From Nocardioides mesophilus (GTDB lineage Bacteria; Actinomycetota; Actinomycetes; Propionibacteriales; Nocardioidaceae): a stretch of DNA of 64,000 bases. Below, one piece after another: positions 56,502 through 64,000 of the stretch. How positions within the stretch are numbered: the first letter of the stretch is position 1; every line of letters begins with the position of its first letter. A model generated the notes under the pieces. The model saw nothing but the letters and a program-made list of their open reading frames with translations. It did no database searches and was not told where the DNA came from. The position numbers and the translations under genes are program-made. The DNA lies in the NCBI RefSeq assembly GCF_014395785.1, contig NZ_CP060713.1, positions 2,570,501-2,634,500 of the forward strand, written 5' to 3'.

Positions 56502-57143
56502 GTGCTCCTCGCCTTCGACACCGCCACCGAGGCCGTCACCGTCGCCCTGCACGACGGCGAACGGGTAGTCGCCGCGTCCACCACCGTCGACGCCCGCCGG
56601 CACGGCGAGCTCCTCGCCCCGGCGATCGCGGCCGTGCTGGACCGCGCCGGCATCGTCCGCCAGGACCTCACCGCGCTCGCGGTCGGCGTCGGCCCGGGGC
56701 CGTTCACCGGGCTGCGGGTCGGCCTGGTGACCGCCCGGACCCTGGCCCTGGTGCTCGACGTCCCGGTGTACGGCGTGTGCACGCTCGACGTGCTGGCCGC
56801 CCAGGCGCTCGACGAAGGCGCCACCGGCGGCGAGCCGTTCCTGGTGGCCACCGACGCGCGCCGCAAGGAGGTCTACTGGGCCGGCTACGACGCGGCCGGC
56901 GTGCGGCTGCAGGGCCCCCAGGTCTCGAAGCCGGCCGAGGTCGCAACCGAGGCGTTCGTGGTCGGCCGCGGCGCGCTGCTCTACCCCGACGCCTTCCCCC
57001 GCCCGGTGGGCCCCGAGCACCCCGACGCCGGCGTGCTCGCCGCCGTGGTCGCCGGTGAGCGCGCCGAGCTGCTCGACCCGGAGCCGCTCTACCTGCGCCG
57101 CCCCGACGCGGCGGCCGCGCACCGCCCCAAGCGCGTCTCGTGA
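56502..57143 (+). CDS. tsaB: tRNA t6A37 threonylcarbamoyl complex subunit TsaB
   Basis: TsaB scaffolds TsaD and TsaE in t6A synthesis. The 213-aa ASKHA-fold protein begins LLAFDTATEAVTVALHDG. It has HGELLAPAIAAVLDRAG and the GVGPGPFTGLRVGL motif, and PFLVATDARRKEVYW follows. GTG 56502 lies 7 nt after TAGCCT, whose TAG is also the tsaE stop, so an internal leaderless promoter is possible. The end overlaps rimI as GTGA. Confidence 0.95.
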   Translation: MLLAFDTATEAVTVALHDGERVVAASTTVDARRHGELLAPAIAAVLDRAGIVRQDLTALAVGVGPGPFTGLRVGLVTARTLALVLDVPVYGVCTLDVLAAQALDEGATGGEPFLVATDARRKEVYWAGYDAAGVRLQGPQVSKPAEVATEAFVVGRGALLYPDAFPRPVGPEHPDAGVLAAVVAGERAELLDPEPLYLRRPDAAAAHRPKRVS

Positions 57144-57586
57144 CGCGAGCCGCCGGGCCGGCCGACGTGGCCGCGGTGGTGCGGCTGGAGCAGGAGCTGT
57201 TCGGGCCGGACGCGTGGAGCGAGCCGCAGGTACGCGAGGAGCTGCTCGGCGCGCGCCGCCGCTCCTGGGTGGCGCTCGCCGGCCCGGCACCCGGTCGGGT
57301 GGTCGGCTACGCGGTGACGCTGCGCTCCGGCGACGTCGCCGACCTCCAGCGGATCGGCGTCGACCCGGCGCACCGGCGGCGTGGCCTGGCCCGTGCGCTG
57401 CTGGCCGGCGCGGTCGACGCGGCGGCCGCGGACGGCGCCGTACGCCTGCTGCTGGAGGTGTCCGCCGGCAACGCCGCCGCGATCGGGTTCTACGCCGCCG
57501 TGGGGTTCGCGCCGATCGCCCGGCGACGGCGCTACTACCGCGACGGTTCGGACGCGCTGGTCATGGAGCGACCGCTCCGGAGCTGA
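57140..57586 (+). CDS. rimI: Ribosomal protein S18-alanine N-acetyltransferase
   Basis: A 148-aa GNAT protein of the RimI type, which acetylates the N-terminal Ala of S18 in well-studied bacteria. Seen: [20 protein letters not shown], the acetyl-CoA motif [15 protein letters not shown] and [21 protein letters not shown], then [14 protein letters not shown]. The tsaB-rimI-tsaD order is standard. GTG 57140 overlaps tsaB by four bases. Its last 26 bp overlap the end of the convergent GNAT gene. Confidence 0.92.
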   Translation: MTRAAGPADVAAVVRLEQELFGPDAWSEPQVREELLGARRRSWVALAGPAPGRVVGYAVTLRSGDVADLQRIGVDPAHRRRGLARALLAGAVDAAAADGAVRLLLEVSAGNAAAIGFYAAVGFAPIARRRRYYRDGSDALVMERPLRS

Positions 57587-58307
57587 ACGTGGTGACGACC
57601 CGGTAGCCGAGCCGCTCGTAGAGCCGCACCGCGGTCGCGTTGTCGCTGTAGACGCCGAGGCTGGCCAGCCCGGTGCCGTCGCGGAGCGCGTGGTTGGTCA
57701 GCGCCGCGCTGAGCGCGGTGCCGAGGCCGGCGCCGCGGGCGTCGGGGTGCACCGCGATGCCGCGCAGCTGGAGAGTGCCGTCGTGCATCCGCTGCAGCGC
57801 ACCGGTGGCCAGCAGCCGGCCGGCGCGCCGCACGCCCAGCCACAGCGCGATCCCCGGTGCGCCCGGCCGCGCGAAGCTGTCCGCGTTGGCGACGTCGAGC
57901 AGCGCGTCGACCGCGGCGCCGTCCGCGGCGGCGTCCAGCCGCTCCACCGGGTGGGTCTCCCGCCCGGCCACCGGCGTGGTGGTGGTCATCCAGTGCCACT
58001 GGTGCGGGTCGGTCAGGTGCCACGCGCCGGGCACCCGGGCCGGGACCTCGACGCGGACCCGGGCCGGCTGGTCGCCGACGCCGACGACGTGCGCCATCAG
58101 CGGCTCGAGCTGCCCGGCCGGACCGAGGCAGGTGTAGACCGAGCCCTCCGGCGCCTCCCCGGGGCGGCCCCGCACCCCGTCGAGGACCACCGCGTCGCCG
58201 AGCAGCCAGGCACGGCGTACGTCGTCCGGGGCGATCTGGTGCCTCAGGAAGGGGTGGCCGGTCCGCGCCAGGGCCACCGGGACCGTCACGTCGCTGATCT
58301 CCTGCAC
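57561..58307 (-). CDS. GNAT family acetyltransferase
   Basis: A 248-aa protein. The first half has [19 protein letters not shown] and [19 protein letters not shown], without a recognised motif. The C-terminal GNAT domain has [20 protein letters not shown] and [19 protein letters not shown] 58307 is chosen because GACAAT lies 6 nt upstream. It lies inverted between rimI and tsaD, interrupting the usual tsaB-rimI-tsaD run. Its promoter region is close to that of tsaD. The substrate is unknown. Confidence 0.85.
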   Translation of the reverse strand: MQEISDVTVPVALARTGHPFLRHQIAPDDVRRAWLLGDAVVLDGVRGRPGEAPEGSVYTCLGPAGQLEPLMAHVVGVGDQPARVRVEVPARVPGAWHLTDPHQWHWMTTTTPVAGRETHPVERLDAAADGAAVDALLDVANADSFARPGAPGIALWLGVRRAGRLLATGALQRMHDGTLQLRGIAVHPDARGAGLGTALSAALTNHALRDGTGLASLGVYSDNATAVRLYERLGYRVVTTFSSGAVAP

Positions 58308-58373
58308 CCGGTCATTGTCCGGGTGCGGTGGGTGGGCGTCGCCGCCGGTGCACCGGTCGGCACAATGGAGCCC

Positions 58374-59423
58374 ATGACCGACCGGCCGCTGATCCTCGGG
58401 ATCGAGACCTCCTGCGACGAGACCGGTGTCGGCATCGTGCACGGGCACACCCTGCTCGCCGACGCGGTGGCCTCCAGCGTCGAGGAGCACGCCCGGTTCG
58501 GCGGCGTGGTGCCCGAGGTGGCCTCCCGCGCGCACCTGGAGGCGATGGTGCCCACGATCGAGCGCGCCTGCGAGGACGCCGGCGTGAAGCTGCACGACGT
58601 CGACGCGATCGCGGTCACCAGCGGCCCCGGGCTCGCCGGCGCCCTGCTGGTCGGGGTCGCGGCGGCGAAGGCGCTCGCGGTCGGGCTCGGCAAGCCGCTC
58701 TACGGGGTGAACCACCTCGCCGCGCACGTGGCCGTCGACCAGCTCGAGCACGGACCGCTGCCGGAGCCGTGCATCGCGATGCTGGTCAGCGGCGGGCACT
58801 CCTCGCTGCTGCGGGTCGCGGACGTGACCGGCGACGTCGTACCCCTCGGGGCGACCATCGACGACGCCGCCGGCGAGGCCTTCGACAAGGTCGCGCGGCT
58901 GCTCGGGCTGCCCTTCCCGGGCGGGCCGCACATCGACCGCGAGGCCAGGTCCGGCTCCTCGGTCGCGATCGACTTCCCGCGCGGGCTCAGCTCGCAGCGG
59001 GACCTGCAGCGGCACCGCTTCGACTTCTCGTTCTCCGGGCTGAAGACCGCCGTCGCCCGCTGGGTCGAGGCCCGCGAGCGGGCCGGCGAGCCGGTGCCGG
59101 TGGCCGACGTCGCCGCCTCGTTCCAGGAGGCGGTCTGCGACGTCCTGACCCGCAAGGCCGTCGACGCCGCCGCGGACCAGGGCATCGAGGACATCCTGGT
59201 CGGTGGCGGCGTCGCGGCGAACTCCCGGCTGCGGGTGCTGGTGGAGGAACGCGCGTCCGCCCGGGGGATCCGGGTGCGGGTGCCGCGACCGGGGTTGTGC
59301 ACCGACAACGGCGCGATGGTGGCCGCGCTCGGCGCGGAGATGGTCGCGCGGGGCCGCCGGCCCTCGGGCCTGGACCTGCCGGCGGATTCCTCGATGCCGG
59401 TCACCGAGGTGCTCGCCGGCTGA
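58374..59423 (+). CDS. tsaD: tRNA t6A37 threonylcarbamoyltransferase TsaD
   Basis: TsaD transfers the threonylcarbamoyl group to A37 of ANN-decoding tRNAs. The 349-aa product has [17 protein letters not shown], the metal-binding HLAAH (H114, H118), [10 protein letters not shown] and the [10 protein letters not shown] loop. A conserved Asp lies in [15 protein letters not shown] 58374 has CACAAT 7 nt upstream; ATG 58365 in that region is rejected. Its stop is 7 bp from the end of the convergent membrane protein gene. Confidence 0.96.
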   Translation: MTDRPLILGIETSCDETGVGIVHGHTLLADAVASSVEEHARFGGVVPEVASRAHLEAMVPTIERACEDAGVKLHDVDAIAVTSGPGLAGALLVGVAAAKALAVGLGKPLYGVNHLAAHVAVDQLEHGPLPEPCIAMLVSGGHSSLLRVADVTGDVVPLGATIDDAAGEAFDKVARLLGLPFPGGPHIDREARSGSSVAIDFPRGLSSQRDLQRHRFDFSFSGLKTAVARWVEARERAGEPVPVADVAASFQEAVCDVLTRKAVDAAADQGIEDILVGGGVAANSRLRVLVEERASARGIRVRVPRPGLCTDNGAMVAALGAEMVARGRRPSGLDLPADSSMPVTEVLAG

Positions 59424-59430
59424 TCGGGTC

Positions 59431-60687
59431 TCAGGACCGCGGCACGCCGGCGAACCAGAGCGAGACGTCCATGCCGCCCGGGAAGATGTCGCTGACCTGC
59501 TCCAGCGAGCCGTCCACCCCGGCCCGCACCATCGTCTCCTTGCGGCCGTCGGTGACGGTCGCGAGCACGCTCCGGGAGTCCTCCCACACCGTCTGCTGCA
59601 CAGCGAAGGGCGCGTCGCGGTCCGCGGAGAAGGTGGTGAGGACCTTGCCGTTGCGGGCGTCCAGGATCGACAGGGTGGGCGAGCCGAGGCCGTCCGCGTC
59701 GTTGGTGAACCCCAGCACGAACTGGCCGTCCGGGCTGAAGTCTCCGAGCGCGGTGCGGCAGGTCTTCCACAGCAGGCGGCCGGGGTCCGAGAGCGCGTCC
59801 ACGACGCCGTAGCAGGAGCCGCCGAGCGGGTCGTAGGTCAGCTGACCGGAGACCAGCCCGGTGGACTCCGACGCGCCGCGCACCGAGAGGAAGCGGTCGA
59901 CCTGCTCCAGCCCACCGCCCGGCCGGGCGATGCTGACGGCGGGGCTGCCCCCGGCCAGCGTCTGGACGAGCACGGTGTCGCGGCCGAGGTAGCCGATCGG
60001 ACGGGCGTCCAGGTTCGGCGCGTAGGGCAGCCGCCAGGTGACCGGCCGGCCACCGGCCGTCGGCGCGCTGACCAGGGTGGTCGTGCCGCCGCTGAGGTCG
60101 GTGTAGGCCGCGTGGGTGCCGTCCTCGTCGAGGACCAGCGACCCACCGCTGGGGCTGGCGTCGAGGACCTCGAAGTCGCGGCTGAGCTTCTGCGCCTCGA
60201 CACCTCCGCCCTCGGAGGCGGCGAGGGCGAGCCAGCCGTCGGCGTACGGCACGACCTGCAGGTAGGCCTGCGGCAGGTCGAGCGTGGCGTCCGGAGTCAC
60301 CAGCTGCCGCCGCGGGCCGACGACGTAGCTCGCCTGCGGCTCCGGCCCACGACGCAGCCCCTCCATCGTCAGCGGGAAGGTGCCGTCGGCGCGCGGCTGC
60401 GGAGCCGGGGTGGACTCCTCGCCCTGCGGGGGCTGCCCGGCGACCTGGGCCGGGGTGGGCCCGTCCGGGGTGCTGAGCGCATCGGTGATCGCGATGCCGG
60501 AGGGCACCACGACCGCGGCGACCAGGGCGGCGACGACGCCGCGCACGGCGTTGCGCCGCCGGCGCAGGGTGCGGGCGCGGCCGCGGACGTCGGCCATCCC
60601 GATCGGGTGGCCGCCGATCCCCTCCGAGCGCTCCCGGAGCGCCTGGGCGAGCAGGTCCTTCTCATCGCCTGGTTGCATCGAGCTCAT
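59431..60687 (-). CDS. Membrane-anchored partner of SigE-type sigma factor
   Basis: A 418-aa protein with a cytoplasmic N-terminus of about 48 residues (GDEKDLLAQALRERSEGIGG). One membrane helix follows (GVVAALVAAVVVPSGIAI), then an extracytoplasmic beta-propeller-like region with repeats such as LVLDEDGTHAAYTDLSGG and LGDFSPDGQFVLGFTND. It overlaps the sigma gene by four bases (ATGA) and has GGAGGAGGAACG just upstream. The layout suggests a sensor or anti-sigma factor, but the short N-terminus shows no zinc-type HxxxCxxC motif. Function is inferred from context. Confidence 0.75.
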   Translation of the reverse strand: MSSMQPGDEKDLLAQALRERSEGIGGHPIGMADVRGRARTLRRRRNAVRGVVAALVAAVVVPSGIAITDALSTPDGPTPAQVAGQPPQGEESTPAPQPRADGTFPLTMEGLRRGPEPQASYVVGPRRQLVTPDATLDLPQAYLQVVPYADGWLALAASEGGGVEAQKLSRDFEVLDASPSGGSLVLDEDGTHAAYTDLSGGTTTLVSAPTAGGRPVTWRLPYAPNLDARPIGYLGRDTVLVQTLAGGSPAVSIARPGGGLEQVDRFLSVRGASESTGLVSGQLTYDPLGGSCYGVVDALSDPGRLLWKTCRTALGDFSPDGQFVLGFTNDADGLGSPTLSILDARNGKVLTTFSADRDAPFAVQQTVWEDSRSVLATVTDGRKETMVRAGVDGSLEQVSDIFPGGMDVSLWFAGVPRS

Positions 60688-61232
60688 CGTTCCTCCTCCC
60701 GGTCCTTCGCAAGCACGGGGTTGTCGTGGACGCGGGCCCGCAGGCCTGCCAGTGCCCGGCTGGCCTGGGACTTCACGGTGCCGACGGAGATGCCGAGGAT
60801 GTCGGCGGTCTCGGCCTCGCTGAGGTCCTCGTAGTAGCGGAGCACGACCACCGCACGCTGCTTGCGGGGGAGGGTCTGCACGAACTCCCACAGCGCCGCG
60901 CTGCGGCCGTCGTCGTGGACGTCGGAGACCGTCTGGTGGTCGGGCAGCGTGTCGGTGCTGAACTCGCGGCGCTTCCAGGCCCGGCGCCACAGCGAGTTGT
61001 TCTCGTTGACCAGGATCCGGCGGACGTAGCCGTCGATCAGCTCCCGCTGCGACACCTTGTCCCAGGAGAGGTAGAGCTTGGCCAGCGCGGTCTGCACCAG
61101 GTCCTCGGCGGTGTGCTGGTCACCGGTGAGGAGGTACGCCGTGCGCAGCAGGCTGGGCTGGCGGGCCAGCATGTAGGCCTCGAACTCCTCGTCCCGGGTC
61201 CGGGAACGGTCCTGGACCGACACGGGGCACAT
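60684..61232 (-). CDS. SigE-family ECF sigma factor
   Basis: A 182-aa ECF sigma factor of the actinobacterial SigE group (Streptomyces-type naming). Region 2 shows EEFEAYMLARQPSLLRTAYL and HTAEDLVQTALAKLYLSWDK with VRRILVNENNSLWRRAWKRR. Region 4 shows LPRKQRAVVVLRYYEDLSEA and ISVGTVKSQASRALAGLR. ATG 61232 is taken; TAGGAG is only 2 nt upstream, so a GTG at codon 4 could be the true start. The membrane protein behind it is translationally coupled. Confidence 0.9.
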   Translation of the reverse strand: MCPVSVQDRSRTRDEEFEAYMLARQPSLLRTAYLLTGDQHTAEDLVQTALAKLYLSWDKVSQRELIDGYVRRILVNENNSLWRRAWKRREFSTDTLPDHQTVSDVHDDGRSAALWEFVQTLPRKQRAVVVLRYYEDLSEAETADILGISVGTVKSQASRALAGLRARVHDNPVLAKDREEER

Positions 61233-61439
61233 CACTCCTACATCGACTGCCAGCTCCACTGATCTCACATCCTCTCCTGGCCCGGGCGGTTTCGTGTGCG
61301 GTTTCCGGTCCAAGACGCGGCCGGCGCCACGAAGGTTGCATCCGGGGCCGGGCGGGGCCTTGGCCCCGGCTGGATAGGGTGAGCCGGGCCGCAGGGCCGA
61401 GCACGTGCAGAGCAGTTCGGACGTCGTCCAGGAGGACAG

Positions 61440-62525
61440 ATGCAGAAGGTTCGTGGAGTCGTCGCACGCGGCAAGGGGCAACCGGTCTCGATCGAGACGA
61501 TCCTGGTCCCCGACCCCGGACCCGGGGAGGCGGTGGTGAAGGTGCAGGCCTGCGGGGTCTGCCACACCGACCTGCACTACCGCGAGGGCGGCATCAACGA
61601 CGACTTCCCGTTCCTGCTCGGCCACGAGGCCGCCGGGATCGTGGAGGCGGTCGGCGCCGGGGTCACCGAGGTGGCGCCCGGGGACTTCGTGGTGCTGAAC
61701 TGGCGCGCCGTCTGCGGCGACTGCCGGGCCTGCCGGCGCGGGGAGCCGTGGTACTGCTTCGCCACCCACAACGCCGCCCAGAAGATGACGCTGGAGGACG
61801 GCACGGAGCTGACCCCGGCGCTGGGCATCGGCGCCTTCGCGGAGAAGACCCTGGTGCACGCCGGCCAGTGCACCAAGGTGGACCCGTCCGCCCGGCCGGC
61901 CGCGGTCGGGCTGCTCGGCTGCGGCGTGATGGCGGGCATCGGCGCGGCGATCAACACCGGCAACGTCCGGCGTGGGCAGAGCGTGGCGGTGATCGGCTGC
62001 GGCGGGGTCGGCACCGCGGCCGTGGCCGGCGCCCGGCTGGCCGGTGCGGCGCGGATCATCGCGGTGGACCTCGACGACCGCAAGCTCGGGGGTGCGGTCC
62101 GGATGGGTGCGACGCACACCGTGAACAGCTCCGAGCAGGACCCGGTCCAGGCGATCCAGGAGCTCACCGACGGCTTCGGGGCCGACGTCGTGATCGACGC
62201 GGTGGGCCGGCCCGAGACGTGGAAGCAGGCGTTCTACGCCCGCGACCTCGCCGGCACCGTGGTGCTCGTCGGCGTACCGACCCCGGACATGACGGTGCCC
62301 GAGCTGCCGCTGATCGACGTCTTCGGCCGCGGCGGGTCGCTCAAGTCCAGCTGGTACGGCGACTGCCTGCCGTCGCGGGACTTCCCCGTGCTGGTGGACC
62401 TGTACCAGCAGGGGCGGCTCGACCTCGACTTCTTCGTCACCGAGGAGATCGACCTCGACGGGGTGGAGGCCGCCTTCGAGAAGATGCACCACGGCGAGGT
62501 GCTCCGCTCGGTGGTGATCCTGTGA
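61440..62525 (+). CDS. mscR: S-(hydroxymethyl)mycothiol dehydrogenase
   Basis: It oxidises the formaldehyde-mycothiol adduct with NAD and may also reduce S-nitrosomycothiol. The 361-aa zinc alcohol dehydrogenase has catalytic ligands C41, H62 and C161, structural zinc C92, C95, C98 and C106, and NAD motif GCGGVG (186-191). The start [16 protein letters not shown] and [16 protein letters not shown] are typical of the mycothiol type. AGGAGGACAG precedes ATG 61440, and a TATAGGGT-like -10 lies about 65 nt upstream. It overlaps the next gene as GTGA. Confidence 0.95.
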   Translation: MQKVRGVVARGKGQPVSIETILVPDPGPGEAVVKVQACGVCHTDLHYREGGINDDFPFLLGHEAAGIVEAVGAGVTEVAPGDFVVLNWRAVCGDCRACRRGEPWYCFATHNAAQKMTLEDGTELTPALGIGAFAEKTLVHAGQCTKVDPSARPAAVGLLGCGVMAGIGAAINTGNVRRGQSVAVIGCGGVGTAAVAGARLAGAARIIAVDLDDRKLGGAVRMGATHTVNSSEQDPVQAIQELTDGFGADVVIDAVGRPETWKQAFYARDLAGTVVLVGVPTPDMTVPELPLIDVFGRGGSLKSSWYGDCLPSRDFPVLVDLYQQGRLDLDFFVTEEIDLDGVEAAFEKMHHGEVLRSVVIL

Positions 62526-63136
62526 CCTCGGCCCGCGTCGACCACGGCGTCACCAGCGGCACCTTCTCGCTGGACGGGGAGACCTTCGACGTCGACAACA
62601 ACGTCTGGGTGGTCGGCGACGACGCGGAGTGCATCGTGATCGACGCCCCGCACGACGTGGACGGGATCCTGGAGCTCGTCGCCGGGCGGCGGGTGCGGGC
62701 CATCGTCTGCACCCACGCCCACGACGACCACGTCCGGGTCGCGCCGGCGCTGCGTGAGGCGGTGACCGCGCCGATCCTGCTGCATCCCGACGACCGGCCG
62801 CTGTGGGAGCTCACGCACACCGACGAGCTGTGGGACGTCGACCTGCACGACGGGCAGCGGATCGAGGTCGCGGACACCACGCTGCAGGTGCTGCACACGC
62901 CCGGCCACGCCCCCGGCGCGGTCTGCCTCTACGCCCCCGACCTCGGCTGCGTGTTCACCGGCGACACCCTGTTCCAGGGTGGTCCCGGTGCCACCGGCCG
63001 GTCCTTCAGCGACCGCGAGGTGCTCGAGTCCAGCATCCGGGCGCGGCTCTTCGAGCTGCCCGAGGACACGATCGTGCACACCGGCCACGGCGACGACACC
63101 ACCATCGGTGCCGAGCGGGCCGCACTGGGGCGATGA
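62522..63136 (+). CDS. MBL-fold hydrolase, probable S-formylmycothiol hydrolase
   Basis: A 204-aa metallo-beta-lactamase-fold protein with the metal motif HAHDDH at residues 65-70. Further ligands lie in [19 protein letters not shown] and [11 protein letters not shown]. The start GTG 62522 overlaps the mycothiol-dependent dehydrogenase stop. In mycobacteria the same pair occurs, and hydrolysis of S-formylmycothiol to formate and mycothiol is the expected second step. The assignment rests on this context. Confidence 0.88.
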   Translation: MTSARVDHGVTSGTFSLDGETFDVDNNVWVVGDDAECIVIDAPHDVDGILELVAGRRVRAIVCTHAHDDHVRVAPALREAVTAPILLHPDDRPLWELTHTDELWDVDLHDGQRIEVADTTLQVLHTPGHAPGAVCLYAPDLGCVFTGDTLFQGGPGATGRSFSDREVLESSIRARLFELPEDTIVHTGHGDDTTIGAERAALGR

Positions 63137-63176
63137 TCACGTGTCGCGGCCGCTCCGGGCGGGTACCCACCTGAGG

Positions 63177-64000
63177 TGACCGCGACCTACCGCCTCCAGC
63201 TGCACGCCGGCTTCACCTTCGCCGACGCGCAGCGGGCCGTCCCCTATGTCTCCGACCTGGGTGCCACGCACCTCTACCTCTCCCCGGTGCTCCAGGCCGC
63301 GGCCGGCTCGATGCACGGCTACGACGTCGTGGACCACGGCCGGATCAGCGCCGAGCTGGGCGGCCGGGAGGGTCTGGAGGCGCTCGCCGCGACCGCTCGT
63401 GCCCACGGCCTGGGCCTGGTGGTCGACGTGGTGCCCAACCACATGGCGATGGTCGCGCCGGAGACGGCGAACCCGCAGCTGTGGGAGCTGCTCGCCACCG
63501 GGCCGGAGGGGCCCGTCGCGCACTGGTTCGACGTCGACTGGGCGGCCCTCGACGGCCGGATCGGGCTGCCGCTGCTCGGCGACACCCTCGCCGAGACCCT
63601 GGCGCGCGGCGAGCTGGTGCTGGACGAGCACGACGGCCGGCCGGTGATCCGCTACCACGACCACCTGTTCCCGGTGGCCGAGGACACCGCGCCCGCCGAC
63701 GGCGCCGACGAAGCCGACGTGGCCGCCGTGCTCGAGAAGCAGCACTACCTGCTCGCGAGCTGGCGGGAGAAGGACACGGTGCTGAACTACCGCCGGTTCT
63801 TCGACGTCGACGGCCTGATCGCGGTCCGGGTCGAGGACCCGGACGTCTTCGAGGCCAGCCACCGCACCCTGCTCGAGCTCAACCACCGCGGCGTCATCGA
63901 GGGCTTCCGCATCGACCACCCCGACGGGCTCGCCGACCCCGAGGGCTACCTGCGGATGCTGCGCCGGGCCAGCCGGATCGGCACCGCGATCTGGGTGGAG
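63177..64000 (+). CDS. treY: Malto-oligosyltrehalose synthase (N-terminal part)
   Basis: TreY rearranges the reducing end of maltodextrins to a trehalosyl unit. The frame runs from GTG 63177 to the end of the window, about 274 codons of a protein usually near 700-800 aa. Seen: ATYRLQLHAGFTFADA, HLYLSPVLQAAAGSMHGYDV, the GH13 motif VVDVVPNHMA and, near the end, the nucleophile region GVIEGFRIDHPDGLADPEGY. TreZ would be expected nearby outside the window. The start is 40 bp after the hydrolase. Confidence 0.92.

Overview
The window looks like a high-GC actinobacterial chromosome, most probably Nocardioidaceae (Nocardioides-like). The evidence is the very GC-rich third codon positions, the actinobacterial order of ribosomal genes, a mycothiol-dependent formaldehyde dehydrogenase, and many genes whose start codon lies 6-8 nt behind a -10-like hexamer (leaderless mRNAs). 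No tRNA, rRNA, CRISPR array, insertion sequence or prophage was seen. No gene-free stretch is longer than about 300 bases.

Layout. 1-4881: end of the spc operon and secY-adk-map. 4911-5969: a luciferase-like monooxygenase. 5983-10344: infA-rpmJ-rpsM-rpsK-rpsD-rpoA-rplQ, closed by a strong terminator. 10361-13315 (minus): DUF2786 protein, GntR regulator, and a response-regulator/thioredoxin-reductase-like fusion, inserted between rplQ and truA. 13340-15387: truA, a methyltransferase and a DUF1990 protein. 15416-16847: a short ThrRS-like enzyme behind a Thr-codon leader peptide and a terminator hairpin, which reads as a ribosome-mediated attenuator. 16895-28120: accessory genes (aldo/keto reductase, PPDK, ABC-F, aspartic protease, MFS, kinase, pentapeptide-DinB). 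28187-33712: a nitrite/NO-type module with a membrane-anchored NirK-like copper protein, an NnrS-like membrane protein, a SufR-like regulator and a divergent hemerythrin-DUF2249 protein. 33817-37038: a secreted GH13 amylase with three X25-like modules. 37148-38473 (minus): gltA.

38770-41130: rplM-rpsI-glmM. 41209-43217: a calpain-type cysteine protease carrying a Flp-pilin-like N-terminal helix, followed by a small lipoprotein. 43307-48380: four related two-domain GNAT proteins around a DUF389 membrane protein. 48474-59423: coaA (minus), then glmS-acpS-nnrD-alr-hydrolase-(GNAT-TsaE fusion)-tsaB-rimI-tsaD; this combines amino-sugar and cell-wall precursor supply with the t6A tRNA-modification genes. 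59431-61232 (minus): a SigE-family sigma factor and a membrane-anchored partner. 61440-63136: mycothiol-dependent formaldehyde oxidation. 63177 to the end: start of treY.

Four genes (ABC-F, MFS, pentapeptide-DinB, alpha/beta hydrolase) are each broken by exactly one missing base in a short G/C run. This points to consensus errors in the assembly more than to real decay. The most notable biology is the threonine attenuator with its truncated ThrRS, the pilin-calpain fusion, the GNAT-TsaE fusion, and the NirK-like multidomain protein with a changed axial copper position.
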